A stretch of 57,182 nucleotides of DNA from an uncultured Eubacteriales bacterium (GCA_949294665.1 CASFID010000042.1:1-57182), one strand, 5' to 3'; shown: positions 33,668-42,141, counted from the first letter of the stretch. A program made the numbers and translations. The notes: generated from the sequence alone by a model not told the origin.

Positions 33668-33805
33668 ATGGAAGACTTTTTAAAAAAAATCTTTACAGGA
33701 AATAATTTTTTTAAAAATAAGATAGTGATTATAATGGGATGCTGGCTCCTTGTGTATGCCATTGGGTATATAATAGGGCAGACAATTGGAAATTTAATCG
33801 GGTAA
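33668..33805 (+). CDS. Leaderless paralogue of the preceding peptide (45 aa)
   Basis: ATG 33668 encodes a 45-residue peptide beginning MEDFLKKIFTGNNFFKNK and ending LVYAIGYIIGQTIGNLIG. The end matches GYVIGETVGNL of the preceding bacteriocin-like peptide, but there is no double-glycine leader. It could be a dedicated immunity peptide mimicking the toxin, or a leaderless bacteriocin. AAGGAAG gives a plausible ribosome binding site. It ends just before the terminator at 33834-33884. Confidence 0.6.
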   Translation: MEDFLKKIFTGNNFFKNKIVIIMGCWLLVYAIGYIIGQTIGNLIG

Positions 33806-33833
33806 ACAGCGAGTATCTTTCCCTGATTTATGT

Positions 33834-33884
33834 AAACCTCCAAACGGATGTGAGATTAATTTACCGGTTTGGAGGTTTATTTTA
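33834..33884. terminator. Terminator between the peptide genes and the convergent kinase gene
   Basis: AAACCTCCAAAC (33834-33845) pairs exactly with GTTTGGAGGTTT (33867-33878), followed by ATTTTAT. The stem has A- and T-rich ends and may also stop minus-strand transcripts. Confidence 0.75.
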
Positions 33885-33956
33885 TGCCTGGAAAAAAAGA
33901 GGTCTTTTCATGGACAGCTCTCCAAATAATGATGGGTAACCGACTTAAAGAGAATT

Positions 33957-35225
33957 TTATTTATAATTTGGGAGAAGGATACAGACATGAAACGTATTTT
34001 TGGTATAGCTAATATCAATCTGTCCGCGCAGGTTATTCACAGCTTTGCGGACATTTTTTATGCCGATCCCGTGTATATCTGACTTATCTGTTTTTGTGCT
34101 GGTAAAGACGCCGTCCTTTTCCTGTACCTCTTCTGAATGGCTGTTATCGATTGTGATGGTAAGCATGGAATCTTGCTGTTGAAGATTTGCTTTGATCCAT
34201 CCGCCAGCACATTTCGATGCCGCTGTGATCGCGTTGTCAAGCAGGTTTCCAAGAATCGTAATCATGGTAAAGTCATCGATTTTCAGATTTGGAAAGTCGC
34301 ATGTAATTTCACATGAAATATTCTTCTGCTGTGCCAGGGCGGACTTTTCATTTAGGAGGGCAGAAACTGCAGTAGATGACGTCTGGATTGGCGCTGTGTC
34401 TTTAAAACGATCTCCGATTTTGCTGATATATTCGTGTATCTTCTCAAAATTTTTCTGTGACGCATACCCGTCGATTATAATGAGATGATTTTTGATATCA
34501 TGGCGGAGAGAGCGAAGAGTTTTGAGACTCTCGTCTATCTGCAGGGCATAGTCCTCCTGCAGACGGTTGATCTCAGCCTGGATTTTATAATTGGCATTTT
34601 CCGCCAACAGAGCGAGGAACTTATCATAGAGCGAAATACACAGCATGATCAGCATGATCAGTATTGTAAAAAGTACAGGCAACATTTGAGAGTCAGGCTC
34701 TTTACGGCAGATATAGAGCGTAGAATAGCTGAGCAGCAGACATATCGATCCAATCATCACGCGGAAATAAAGGGAGTATCGTGATGATATCTGTCGGTTC
34801 CGTCTGCAATTCGTATACAGCACATAAAAAACATAAGCAAGAAACGATATAATAATCAGCTTATATTCTTCGTAGATATCAGATAAAGAAAGGATGCTAA
34901 AATCATTAAAGACAAGAGAGTGGAGGAGCAGAATTACAATTCTGCTCAGATAACCATATACTTCGTATTTTAGTAGTATAAAAAAGGAGGCTTTCCAATT
35001 GGGCCATGATGAAACAAGCAGAAAAAATGCATCTAAACAAAAGCCTATAACGAAAGAATATGGAATATACTCAGGCAGCGAATACAAGGTATAGGCGACG
35101 AAGAAAAAAAGTTTGTAGCTGTGTCTGGCCTTATGGGGGAGGGAATTATCCGCAAATCGGAATAAGAGAAAGATGTTTATAATATTACCTAATAAATCAG
35201 TATATATATGGAATAAATTGCCCAT
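33957..35225 (-). CDS. GHKL sensor histidine kinase (AgrC-like peptide receptor)
   Basis: A 422-residue protein from ATG 35225, preceded by GGAGGTGAC. Residues ~1-210 hold about six membrane helices, as in peptide-pheromone receptors. Then a coiled coil (NRLQEDYALQIDESLKTLRS) and the phospho-acceptor region LRHDIKNHL with His near residue 240. The ATP-binding domain has LLDNAITAA (N box) and GIGIKNVRKAV (G box). No extracellular sensor domain beyond the helices. It pairs with the LytTR regulator at 32233-33006 and probably senses the peptide encoded at 35403. Confidence 0.9.
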   Translation of the reverse strand: MGNLFHIYTDLLGNIINIFLLFRFADNSLPHKARHSYKLFFFVAYTLYSLPEYIPYSFVIGFCLDAFFLLVSSWPNWKASFFILLKYEVYGYLSRIVILLLHSLVFNDFSILSLSDIYEEYKLIIISFLAYVFYVLYTNCRRNRQISSRYSLYFRVMIGSICLLLSYSTLYICRKEPDSQMLPVLFTILIMLIMLCISLYDKFLALLAENANYKIQAEINRLQEDYALQIDESLKTLRSLRHDIKNHLIIIDGYASQKNFEKIHEYISKIGDRFKDTAPIQTSSTAVSALLNEKSALAQQKNISCEITCDFPNLKIDDFTMITILGNLLDNAITAASKCAGGWIKANLQQQDSMLTITIDNSHSEEVQEKDGVFTSTKTDKSDIHGIGIKNVRKAVNNLRGQIDISYTKNTFHVCILLPNYK

Positions 35226-35402
35226 ATTTAGTCACCTCCGAACAGAATTAATTATAGATGGAAATGCAAAAAAAGAAAAGTCAGATTTTTGATGTTCCAA
35301 ATAGCATGATTATTCGACCAAACAGCACAGGTATATTGATTTTTAATATCAAAGGGATTAACTTGAAGTTAGAAAATGTGATTAACCAAGGAGGTCGAAA
35401 AG

Positions 35403-35528
35403 ATGAAAAAGGAATTATCAAAAATGTGGGCTGTATTATCAGATGCGGAACTGTATAAATGCACAGGCGGACAGAGGGTGCCTATGGATATGGTAGTTCA
35501 ATGGATAATCAATCGGTTTAAGAGATAG
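35403..35528 (+). CDS. Short double-glycine peptide, candidate pheromone (41 aa)
   Basis: ATG 35403, behind AAGGAGG, encodes MKKELSKMWAVLSDAELYK then CTGG, a leader with double glycine, and an 18-residue mature peptide QRVPMDMVVQWIINRFKR. Unlike the bacteriocin-like peptides here it is short, amphipathic and strongly basic at the end, the profile of induction peptides that signal through GHKL/LytTR systems. It lies between the divergent kinase gene and the C39 exporter gene. An overlapping ORF at 35258-35458 lacks a ribosome binding site and is probably not translated. Confidence 0.6.
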   Translation: MKKELSKMWAVLSDAELYKCTGGQRVPMDMVVQWIINRFKR

Positions 35529-35588
35529 GAGTGAAATATTCTAAAGGACTATGCATATTTAGAATAATAAAAACAACAGGAGAAATTT

Positions 35589-37787
35589 ATGAGATACTAC
35601 TGTGTAAAGCAACACGACATAACCGATTGCGGTGCGGCATGCCTTGCCACCATCGCCAAGCAGAATGGCTATAGGATACCCATATCCAAAATCCGTGAGA
35701 TTGCAGGGACTGACAAGCAGGGAACGAATGCATTCGGAATGATCAAGGCGGCGGAGAAACTCGGATTCTCCGCCAAGGCTGTAAAAGGCGACCAGAAAGC
35801 GTTTTTCTCAGAATTTCCGCTGCCATGTATCGCGCATGTTATCGTTAATGGGAATCTCATGCATTATGTAGTAGTCCACAAGATCACGAAGAAACAGATC
35901 ATCATCGCGGATCCGGGGCGTGGCATCGTCAAACTTACTCCCAAAGAGTTCTTCGGGAAGACAGCCAGATCCGGCAAACCGCCGGAATACCAGTGGACAG
36001 GCGTGCTGATATTTCTCGTGAAGTCGGAAAGCTTTGTAAAAGGAAATGAGACGAAAGGTCTGTTTCAGAGATTTTTTCATCTTCTCCTGCCTCAGAAGAG
36101 ACTTCTTTTACATATCTTTATGGCGTCTCTCGTATATACGATACTTGGAATTGCAGGGGCATTTTACTATAAGGCGCTGATGGACGATATTCTTCCGGAC
36201 GGACTTATCAGGACGCTTACCACACTGTCTGTAGGCGTTATTTTTTTGAACATTTTTAAGGTAATTCTGGATGCTGTCAGGTCTCATCTGCTGCTCTACC
36301 TGAGCCAGAAGCTGGATATCGCTCTTCTGCTGGGATATTACAGGCATATCCTGGAACTGCCTATGAACTTCTTCGGCAGCAGGAAAGTCGGTGAGATCGT
36401 GTCAAGGTTCAATGATGCATCCAACGTAAGAGATGCCATATCAGGAGCGACTCTTACGATCATGATCGATACGCTGATGGCAGTGGGCGGTGCCTTCGTT
36501 CTGTATATGCAGAATGCGAAGATGTTTGGGATTGCGGTGATCATGGTCGTGCTGTACGCGGCGATCGTCATCGGGTTCCGCAAAAGTTATGACAAATGGA
36601 ACCGGAATCAGATGGAGGATAACGCTCAGCTAACTTCCTATCTGGTGGAATCTCTGAATGGGATGCAGACAGTGAAAGCCTTTAATGCCGAAAGAAAGGT
36701 GAATTATGAGGCGGAGAGCAGATTCGTAAAACTTTTAAAAAGTGTATTCCGGCTTAGCTTTATAGGGAATATGCAGAATGCACTGAAAGTGTTTGTTGAG
36801 CTTGTAGGTGGGATAGTGATTCTGTGGGTGGGCGGCGTAGACGTGATACATGGTTTGCTTACTATGGGGCAGTTGATCACATTCCAGTCTCTTCTTGTGT
36901 ATTTCCTGGATCCGGTCAAAAATCTGATCAATCTCCAGCCACAGATGCAGACAGCGGTCGTTGCGGCTGACCGACTGGGCGAGATCCTGGATCTGGAGGC
37001 GGAAAAAGGCGAAAGTGAGAGGAGAAAGCTTCATCCTGAAAGCATTGCCGGAGATGTCGAGTTGAAAAATATTGATTTTCGCTATGGCACGAGGAAACTT
37101 GTACTGGAAGATATAAGTCTGACTATCAGAAGAGGGGAGAAAGTCGCATTCGTTGGCGAAAGCGGCTCGGGGAAAACTACATTGGCCAAGCTTCTCCTTC
37201 ATCTTTATCAGGCGGAGAGTGGGGAGATACTGATAAACGGGAACAATATAGAAGATATACGGATAGAAACACTGAGGGAGAGGATCGCATACATACCCCA
37301 GGAGACATTCTTGTTCAGCGGCAGCATTTATGACAATCTGACACTTGGAATAGATTTTCCGGTTATGGAGGATATAGTGGATGCCGCTAAAAAAGCACAG
37401 GCACATGAGTTTATTAACGAAATGCCGCTGCGCTATGAAACACGTCTTGAGGAGAATGGGGCAAATCTTTCAGGAGGACAGAGACAGCGCCTTGCAATTG
37501 CGAGAGCAATGCTGAAAAAGCCGGACATATTGATATTGGATGAGGCGACAAGTAATCTGGATGCGGTGACAGAGCGTGCTCTTGACGATACGATCCGGGA
37601 GTTTTCAAAAGATATGACAACAATATTTATCGCGCACAGGCTCAGTACGATCAAAAACTGTGATCGGATCTATGTGATGGACAAGGGCAGGATCATCGAA
37701 TCAGGAACACATGAAGAGCTTAAGAAACTGGGCGGAAAGTATGCAGGTCTTGTAAAACATCAGTCGTTGGGAGGTGACGCGCTTTGA
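35589..37787 (+). CDS. Peptidase-containing ABC transporter (C39 bacteriocin/pheromone exporter)
   Basis: A 732-residue full-length PCAT. Residues 1-~140 are the C39 protease that cuts after the double glycine: oxyanion Gln8, catalytic Cys14 in DITDCGAACL, His in MHYVVVHK and Asp in IIADPGRG. Residues ~160-440 are six membrane helices. The ATPase domain has Walker A GESGSGKTT near residue 523, signature LSGGQRQRLAIARAM and Walker B ILILDEATSNLD. It trims and exports the many GG-leader peptides of this region. GGAG lies before ATG 35589; the stop overlaps the next gene by four bases. Confidence 0.95.
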   Translation: MRYYCVKQHDITDCGAACLATIAKQNGYRIPISKIREIAGTDKQGTNAFGMIKAAEKLGFSAKAVKGDQKAFFSEFPLPCIAHVIVNGNLMHYVVVHKITKKQIIIADPGRGIVKLTPKEFFGKTARSGKPPEYQWTGVLIFLVKSESFVKGNETKGLFQRFFHLLLPQKRLLLHIFMASLVYTILGIAGAFYYKALMDDILPDGLIRTLTTLSVGVIFLNIFKVILDAVRSHLLLYLSQKLDIALLLGYYRHILELPMNFFGSRKVGEIVSRFNDASNVRDAISGATLTIMIDTLMAVGGAFVLYMQNAKMFGIAVIMVVLYAAIVIGFRKSYDKWNRNQMEDNAQLTSYLVESLNGMQTVKAFNAERKVNYEAESRFVKLLKSVFRLSFIGNMQNALKVFVELVGGIVILWVGGVDVIHGLLTMGQLITFQSLLVYFLDPVKNLINLQPQMQTAVVAADRLGEILDLEAEKGESERRKLHPESIAGDVELKNIDFRYGTRKLVLEDISLTIRRGEKVAFVGESGSGKTTLAKLLLHLYQAESGEILINGNNIEDIRIETLRERIAYIPQETFLFSGSIYDNLTLGIDFPVMEDIVDAAKKAQAHEFINEMPLRYETRLEENGANLSGGQRQRLAIARAMLKKPDILILDEATSNLDAVTERALDDTIREFSKDMTTIFIAHRLSTIKNCDRIYVMDKGRIIESGTHEELKKLGGKYAGLVKHQSLGGDAL

Positions 37788-39403
37788 ACCCTATCATTAT
37801 CAATATGGACGATATGTCTGACAGTACAGAAGTATATGCAACAAGGCCCAGTCCGATCTTTGCTATACTGATCTGGACACTGGCTGGAATACTGGTGATC
37901 GCGCTTGTGTGGATGAGTATGTTCCGTATCGACATTGTGACACATGCAAACGGGATGATCAGGAGCGGATCTACGACGGCTACGATCACGAACATAACAG
38001 ACGGGACGATCCTTTCCTGGGATGTAGGGGACGGCGAATATGTAAAGGCAGGCCAGACGATATATTCCGTGGATCCGTCAGAACTTGAGAAACAGGAGAC
38101 AAGCTGTATCGCCGAGTTGGAAAAGACGGAGCAAAGGCTGGAGATCATGAACGCCTATTATCAAGAACTGGATGGAGAGAGCGGCGCATTGGATGAATGC
38201 AAGGAGAACAGCTATTACGAAGAATTTAAAACAAAGCTTGACGCTGTGAATATCAGTCGTGATATGGTGCGGGCGGACGCCGATACTCAGCAGAGCCAGT
38301 ATCAGAACAGTCTGAACAGCATTGACAGCTCGATCAGCAGCCTGACAGATCAGCAGGCGAAGTTAAATCAGATGATCTCTGATATGCGAAACAGGACGAA
38401 TAGTTTCGGTACGGAAGAAGTGTATTATCATACTGCTGTAGCAGGATACATAGACCAGTATAATTATACGGCGAATCAATATGATATCCAGATTGCAGAA
38501 CTGGAAAGAGCACAGGAGGCGGCAGAGCAGCAGGCAGAGAGCGCCGGTACATGGGCAGGAGCAGAAGCAGGCGGCGGAACAGATGCTGAGACAGGAACGT
38601 CGTCAGGTTCGTCAGTGGAGACAGGCGGTAATACTCAGAGGGTAACAGATAACAGCAGCGCTATTGCGGAATTGGAAAATCAAAAGGCGCTGGCGTTGAG
38701 CCAGCTCGAGACAGAATCAATCGCATCTGTAGAACAGTCGTTGTCATCGGTTCAGAGCAATATTGAGTCTCTGAAAACAAATCGAAGTGAGGCAGCGGGA
38801 AACCTGAGCGGACTGGATAACGGCTCGCTGGAACTTAGCACAGACCAGATCGTAACCAACGAAAAGAACACGGTTAATGCAGAAATCAATACTTATGAGG
38901 GGCAGAAAAAAGAATACGAGGAGACACTGGAAACGATCCGCACGAGAATAGAGGAATGTGATGTAAAGGCGCAGACCGACGGATATCTGAATCTGAGCGC
39001 AGAAAAAACACCTGGTGACCGTGTATCTGCCGGTGAACAGATTGGTAATATCGTGCCGGATGGAAATGGTATATTCCGCACGGTGATCTATGTGGAAAAT
39101 CAGGACATAGGATCTGTGCGCGAAGGGCAGAAGATCAAATATGAAGTGGCGTCCTATCCGCAGACAGAAGATTACGGGATCTTCGAGGGCGAAGTGACAT
39201 CTGTGTCGAAAGATATCAAGATCAACAGTGAAACCGGGATGAGCTACTATGAGGTAGAAGCTACGATCACTGCCCGGGGCGGGGCGGACGGAAAGGAAAC
39301 CCTCGAGTTCATACAGGGAATGGCTGTGCAGGCAAAACTGGTGACCGGCGAGGAAAGCGTGCTCAGGTATCTGCTGGAGAAGATAGATCTGGTGGATGAG
39401 TGA
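37784..39403 (+). CDS. HlyD-like bacteriocin secretion accessory protein
   Basis: A 539-residue protein with GTG/TTG-type start overlapping the exporter stop and GGGAGGTGA upstream. One membrane helix at residues ~25-47 (FAILIWTLAGILVIALVWMS) is followed by a lipoyl/barrel half (NGMIRSGSTTATITNITDGT), a long coiled coil (residues ~95-390, interrupted by a Gly/Thr/Ser-rich stretch), and the returning half LSAEKTPGDRVSAGEQIGNI. Membrane-fusion-type partner of the C39 exporter. Its last ~65 coding bases plus downstream sequence are copied at 41859-41988. Confidence 0.9.
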   Translation: MNPIIINMDDMSDSTEVYATRPSPIFAILIWTLAGILVIALVWMSMFRIDIVTHANGMIRSGSTTATITNITDGTILSWDVGDGEYVKAGQTIYSVDPSELEKQETSCIAELEKTEQRLEIMNAYYQELDGESGALDECKENSYYEEFKTKLDAVNISRDMVRADADTQQSQYQNSLNSIDSSISSLTDQQAKLNQMISDMRNRTNSFGTEEVYYHTAVAGYIDQYNYTANQYDIQIAELERAQEAAEQQAESAGTWAGAEAGGGTDAETGTSSGSSVETGGNTQRVTDNSSAIAELENQKALALSQLETESIASVEQSLSSVQSNIESLKTNRSEAAGNLSGLDNGSLELSTDQIVTNEKNTVNAEINTYEGQKKEYEETLETIRTRIEECDVKAQTDGYLNLSAEKTPGDRVSAGEQIGNIVPDGNGIFRTVIYVENQDIGSVREGQKIKYEVASYPQTEDYGIFEGEVTSVSKDIKINSETGMSYYEVEATITARGGADGKETLEFIQGMAVQAKLVTGEESVLRYLLEKIDLVDE

Positions 39404-39468
39404 GTGGAGGAAAGAGGATTTTTTACCGAATGCCACCGATAAAGCGTCAAATAGCACGGGTGTATTGC
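39338..39468. repeat. Repeat A, copy 1 (3' end of the HlyD gene)
   Basis: From CTGGTGA at 39338 through the hlyD stop to TGTATTGC at 39461-39468. The same ~131 bases recur with scattered substitutions at 41859-41988. It marks the start of module 1 of the tandem array described in the findings. Confidence 0.85.
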
Positions 39469-39521
39469 AGAAGACAAAGAATCAGGATAAAGTGTAGTTA
39501 AATAAAGACAGGAGAATATAA

Positions 39522-39959
39522 GATGACGAAAAATATAACGTTAATACAAGGGATATTAGATATAGTGACTTTGGTTTTGTTTTTCGGCAACACTATTTAA
39601 TCTCATATCTTTCAGTGTTTCAGAATGTATGCCTAAAGTCAAATGTAAAAAAGGAAGAAGTTGAGAACCTTCTTGAACGAATCGGCATTTCAGATTTACT
39701 AAATAAAAAGATATATCAGCTTTCAGGAGGGCAGAAACAAAGAGTTGCAATTGCCAGGGCGTTGATTTACAATCCAACGGTCATTTTTGCCGATGAACCT
39801 ACTGCATCGTTGGACAAAGAAAATGCGATTCAGATTTATCATTTGTTAAAGGAATTTTCTAAAGATAAATTACTTATAATGGCTACACATGATAAGTCAT
39901 TATTAGATGGAAAAGAAAAGATATACACATTTGATAATAAAAAACTTGTTAGATGTTGA
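39522..39959 (+). pseudogene. ABC transporter ATPase fragment lacking Walker A
   Basis: The open frame 39522-39959 reads …RDIRYSDFGFVFRQHYLI…, the Q-loop region of a LolD/bacitracin-type ATPase, then the signature LSGGQKQRVAIARAL, Walker B TVIFADEPTASLD and the H-loop MATHDKS. The first ~80 residues with Walker A are missing and the frame is closed by a stop immediately upstream. A good ribosome binding site with ATG 39524 opens the wrong frame. This is a 5'-deleted remnant, probably of a bacteriocin self-immunity exporter, and cannot bind ATP normally. Confidence 0.8.
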
Positions 39960-39985
39960 CAGAGAAAAGGTGGATTAACAAATTT

Positions 39986-40342
39986 ATGACAGAACATACC
40001 AATTCAATAAATAAGAGAAGAAAAACTCATACAGTTATTATCACCGTTATTTCCTTTGCGCTGTTTGTTTTAATTATTCTGTTTACAAGTAAGTATAAGA
40101 CAAAGTTGAGCATTCCGATGATAATAATCCTAGTAATCCTTGGATTATCATTCTGTTTGATTGGTCTTTGGACTGCAATGAAAACAGGAAGAACAAAAAG
40201 TTATTTTTGCTGTAATAACTGTAATACCAGGTTTATTCCTTCCATCAGAACCTATTTGTGTGGTATTCATATTTTTAAAGCAAGTTATCTAAAATGTCCT
40301 GAGTGTGGAAAGAAAACATGGTGTAGGAAAAATAAGGAATAA
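39986..40342 (+). CDS. Membrane protein with C-terminal zinc ribbon
   Basis: A 118-residue protein from ATG 39986 with AAAGGTGG upstream; a TTG at 39953 overlapping the ABC remnant is less likely. Two membrane helices (VIITVISFALFVLIILF and IPMIIILVILGLSFCLIGL) are followed by a zinc ribbon: CCNNC and CPECGKKTWC, about 30 residues apart. Family unknown; small membrane proteins in bacteriocin clusters often give immunity. Confidence 0.5.
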   Translation: MTEHTNSINKRRKTHTVIITVISFALFVLIILFTSKYKTKLSIPMIIILVILGLSFCLIGLWTAMKTGRTKSYFCCNNCNTRFIPSIRTYLCGIHIFKASYLKCPECGKKTWCRKNKE

Positions 40343-40493
40343 TACTGAGACGGCTTCTGTTGGGGGTGGAATGTGGGTATCTTGAAAAATACTATGTATT
40401 TGAGAAATGTGTTATTTTACGATATAAGACGCTGTGATATCCTGAACGAGAAATTCAAATATTTTTACCTTATCCTACACTAGACGTAATAAA

Positions 40494-40640
40494 ATGAATA
40501 CTGCTCCAAAACTCACAAAAAAGATAGCTTCTGCATTAGCAGGAATCATAGCAATAATTATTCTGATATCTATATGGGATCAATGGAATGAAATTTGGTA
40601 TCATTTCGGAGAAAATATTTATAATCTTATCCATAAATAA
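40494..40640 (+). CDS. Small single-helix membrane peptide (48 aa)
   Basis: ATG 40494 encodes 48 residues: a basic start (MNTAPKLTKK), one membrane helix (IASALAGIIAIIILISIW) and an aromatic tail (WYHFGENIYNLIHK). No clear ribosome binding site, so translation is uncertain. Its composition fits a leaderless bacteriocin or an immunity peptide. The preceding 150 bases (40343-40493) hold nothing recognisable. Confidence 0.35.
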   Translation: MNTAPKLTKKIASALAGIIAIIILISIWDQWNEIWYHFGENIYNLIHK

Positions 40641-40646
40641 AGCTAA

Positions 40647-40845
40647 CGGGAATGATGATTGATGAAAGTATTGAACAAAAGGAAAAGTAAATTACTCTCG
40701 CTGGTAATGATAGTTTTTATGATTGGCGTTCATATGTTTGTCGCGTTTATGCTGAATTATTATCATTATTCTGATCAAACCTGTTCCGGGAGCAGGTTAA
40801 TTGTTCATTTCCATCCCGAAATCAATGAAGCCGGGAGTTTTTTAA
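40647..40845. repeat. Repeat B, copy 1 (5' part of the LspA-like gene)
   Basis: From CGGGAATGATGA at 40647 to the GGGAGTTTTTTAAA segment at 40832-40845. The homologous copy is 43324-43524. It includes the start and first ~60 codons of the LspA-like gene. Confidence 0.85.
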
Positions 40846-41255
40846 ATCTTAAGTTCGGTATAACCTATAATGAACCTGTTTTTATTTTGATGACAGTAGC
40901 AGGTCTTTTTGCCGGTATATTGTTTTTGTTATATGTGCTCTTTTTAAGAGAAGTGTATTCTGCAGTAATATGTGTGATTATTTCTCCGGTCTTTTTCATA
41001 AGCGGATGTATAGGAAGATTTCTGGAGCGGTTAATCTGGGGGTATACTTTTGATTTTATTGCTGTAAGAAATATAGGCATATTAGACGTATGTGATTTGT
41101 ATTTGACCATAGGATGTATTGCTTTAGTGATCACGGCTGTTTATTTTCAAGTGTGTGAAAATAAACAGACTCGAGAAATGAACCGGGGTGAAAAGAAACG
41201 TATCCTTAAAGAAATAAATAAAAAGTTTTGGGAAGATTTATTTAATCGGTATTAG
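40662..41255 (+). CDS. Signal-peptidase-II (LspA)-like membrane protein with altered active site
   Basis: A 197-residue protein with four membrane helices. It keeps the LspA architecture: NEAGSF near residue 55 corresponds to N-T-G-A-A-F, GRFLER at 118-123 to G-N-x-x-D-R, and LDVCDLYLTIG at 141-151 to F-N-x-A-D-x-x-I. The second catalytic Asp is kept (D145), but the first is Glu (E122) and the neighbouring Asn is Arg. LspA normally cleaves lipoprotein signal peptides with an Asp dyad. This divergent form may process or resist a local peptide, or be inactive. Only a weak ribosome binding site (GGGAATGA) precedes ATG 40662. Confidence 0.65.
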   Translation: MKVLNKRKSKLLSLVMIVFMIGVHMFVAFMLNYYHYSDQTCSGSRLIVHFHPEINEAGSFLNLKFGITYNEPVFILMTVAGLFAGILFLLYVLFLREVYSAVICVIISPVFFISGCIGRFLERLIWGYTFDFIAVRNIGILDVCDLYLTIGCIALVITAVYFQVCENKQTREMNRGEKKRILKEINKKFWEDLFNRY

Positions 41256-41268
41256 GAGGATGCGCAAT

Positions 41269-41409
41269 ATGAAAAATGTTATTATGAAATTAAGTGAAAT
41301 GTCATTGCTACAGCTATGCCTTCTGTTAGCTAGTGGAATATGGCTCTCTGTTTTTGGCATCTACTTTCTGGGGCATTTATGTGGCGTTATTGCGGCAAAT
41401 ATAAGGTAG
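41269..41409 (+). CDS. Small membrane peptide (46 aa)
   Basis: ATG 41269, behind TAGGAGGA, encodes MKNVIMKLSEMSLLQL, then a single long hydrophobic helix (CLLLASGIWLSVFGIYFLGH). No double-glycine leader. It follows the LspA-like gene by 13 bases and is absent from module 2, where it lies within the deleted part. Immunity or leaderless peptide; function unknown. Confidence 0.5.
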   Translation: MKNVIMKLSEMSLLQLCLLLASGIWLSVFGIYFLGHLCGVIAANIR

Positions 41410-41449
41410 GCTGTTAAGTATGGAAAGAAAATCGTATAAAATGACATCG

Positions 41450-41497
41450 AAACCAGGGATTCCCGGAGCTGCAAGTCTCCGGGGATATCCCTGGTTT
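41450..41497. terminator. Terminator at the end of the transporter fragment (bidirectional)
   Basis: AAACCAGGGAT (41450-41460) pairs with ATCCCTGGTTT (41487-41497), and the inner TCCCGGAG/CTCCGGGG extends the stem. A-rich and T-rich flanks allow use on both strands. The second copy at 43539-43581 has a slightly damaged outer stem (AGCAGGGAT). Confidence 0.75.
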
Positions 41498-41504
41498 GCT
41501 GTGG

Positions 41505-41858
41505 TCAGGCCTTTTTAGCCCGTCTTTCTTCCAGATCCTTCTGGATCTTCGGGTATATTTTATCAATATTTGCGTTCAGCAGGATGATCAGTCCGATCGC
41601 GGTAACAATAAGCGGAACGTAAGTGTAAAGTGCCTTGATGGACTCAAGAGCGCTTGCTGTCTTAACTGCTTCGGTTCCTACATAGTTTCCGAGAGCGAGC
41701 CCCCATCCGACAATTACGGAGCCAAGTCCGGTGCCGACTTTCATGCCGAAGCTGATAGCGCTGTATGTAAGAACTTCGTTCCGCACGTCGGTTTTCATTC
41801 GCCATAGTCAGCTACATCCTCCTCTACTATAGTGAAGCTTCCGTCGTAGTTCGGTATG
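41505..41858 (-). pseudogene. 3' fragment of the GPH sugar transporter gene
   Basis: The minus strand encodes the last ~97 residues of the transporter found intact at 43590-44927 (…FGMKVGTGLGSVIVGWGLAL… to the shared C-terminus LEERRAKKA). Upstream, a one-base loss after the codons for ADYGE shifts the frame, and homology continues in the other frame to about 41851 (IPNYDGSF, IVEEDVADYGE). No start region is present. It is the duplicated tail left by the tandem duplication and is decaying. Confidence 0.9.
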
Positions 41859-41988
41859 CTGGTGATTGGCGAGGAAAGCGTGCTCATGTATCTGCTGGAA
41901 AAGATAGATTTGGTGGATGAGTGAGTGGGATAAAATGATTTTTTTCCGAATATCACTGATAATGTGTCAAATAGCACAGGTGTATTGC
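41859..41988. repeat. Repeat A, copy 2 (copied HlyD 3' end)
   Basis: From CTGGTGA at 41859 to TGTATTGC at 41981-41988, including a copy of the HlyD C-terminus (GEESVL, YLLEKIDLVDE) and its stop. It has no coding context here and is joined directly to repeat C copy 1. Confidence 0.88.
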
Positions 41989-42141
41989 GAAACTGGAGAA
42001 TGTTCTGTATAGTGATATTACAAGGATAGAACAATTGCCTGATTTAGCAGATGGATAAAACAGATATTAGAACCAGTAATACAAAGAGCGCGCGGCTTTG
42101 CAAATAGGTTTTAATATAAATAATACGGAAGGGAGAAACAT

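Larger units (their letters stand above)
41437..41858. repeat. Repeat C, copy 1 (transporter 3' end and its terminator)
   Basis: From TAAAATGACATCG (41437-41449) to TCGGTATG (41851-41858). It is almost identical to 43521-43941, the 3' end of the intact GPH transporter plus downstream terminator, with more changes towards its far end. At 41858/41859 it abuts repeat A copy 2. Confidence 0.9.

Noticed and set aside
35258-35458. 66-codon plus-strand ORF before the pheromone candidate
   Set aside because: No ribosome binding site and a different frame from the better-supported 35403 gene.
41496-41807. Plus-strand ORF with near-identical twin at 43581
   Set aside because: Antisense shadow of the duplicated transporter C-terminus; the similarity of the two comes from repeat C.
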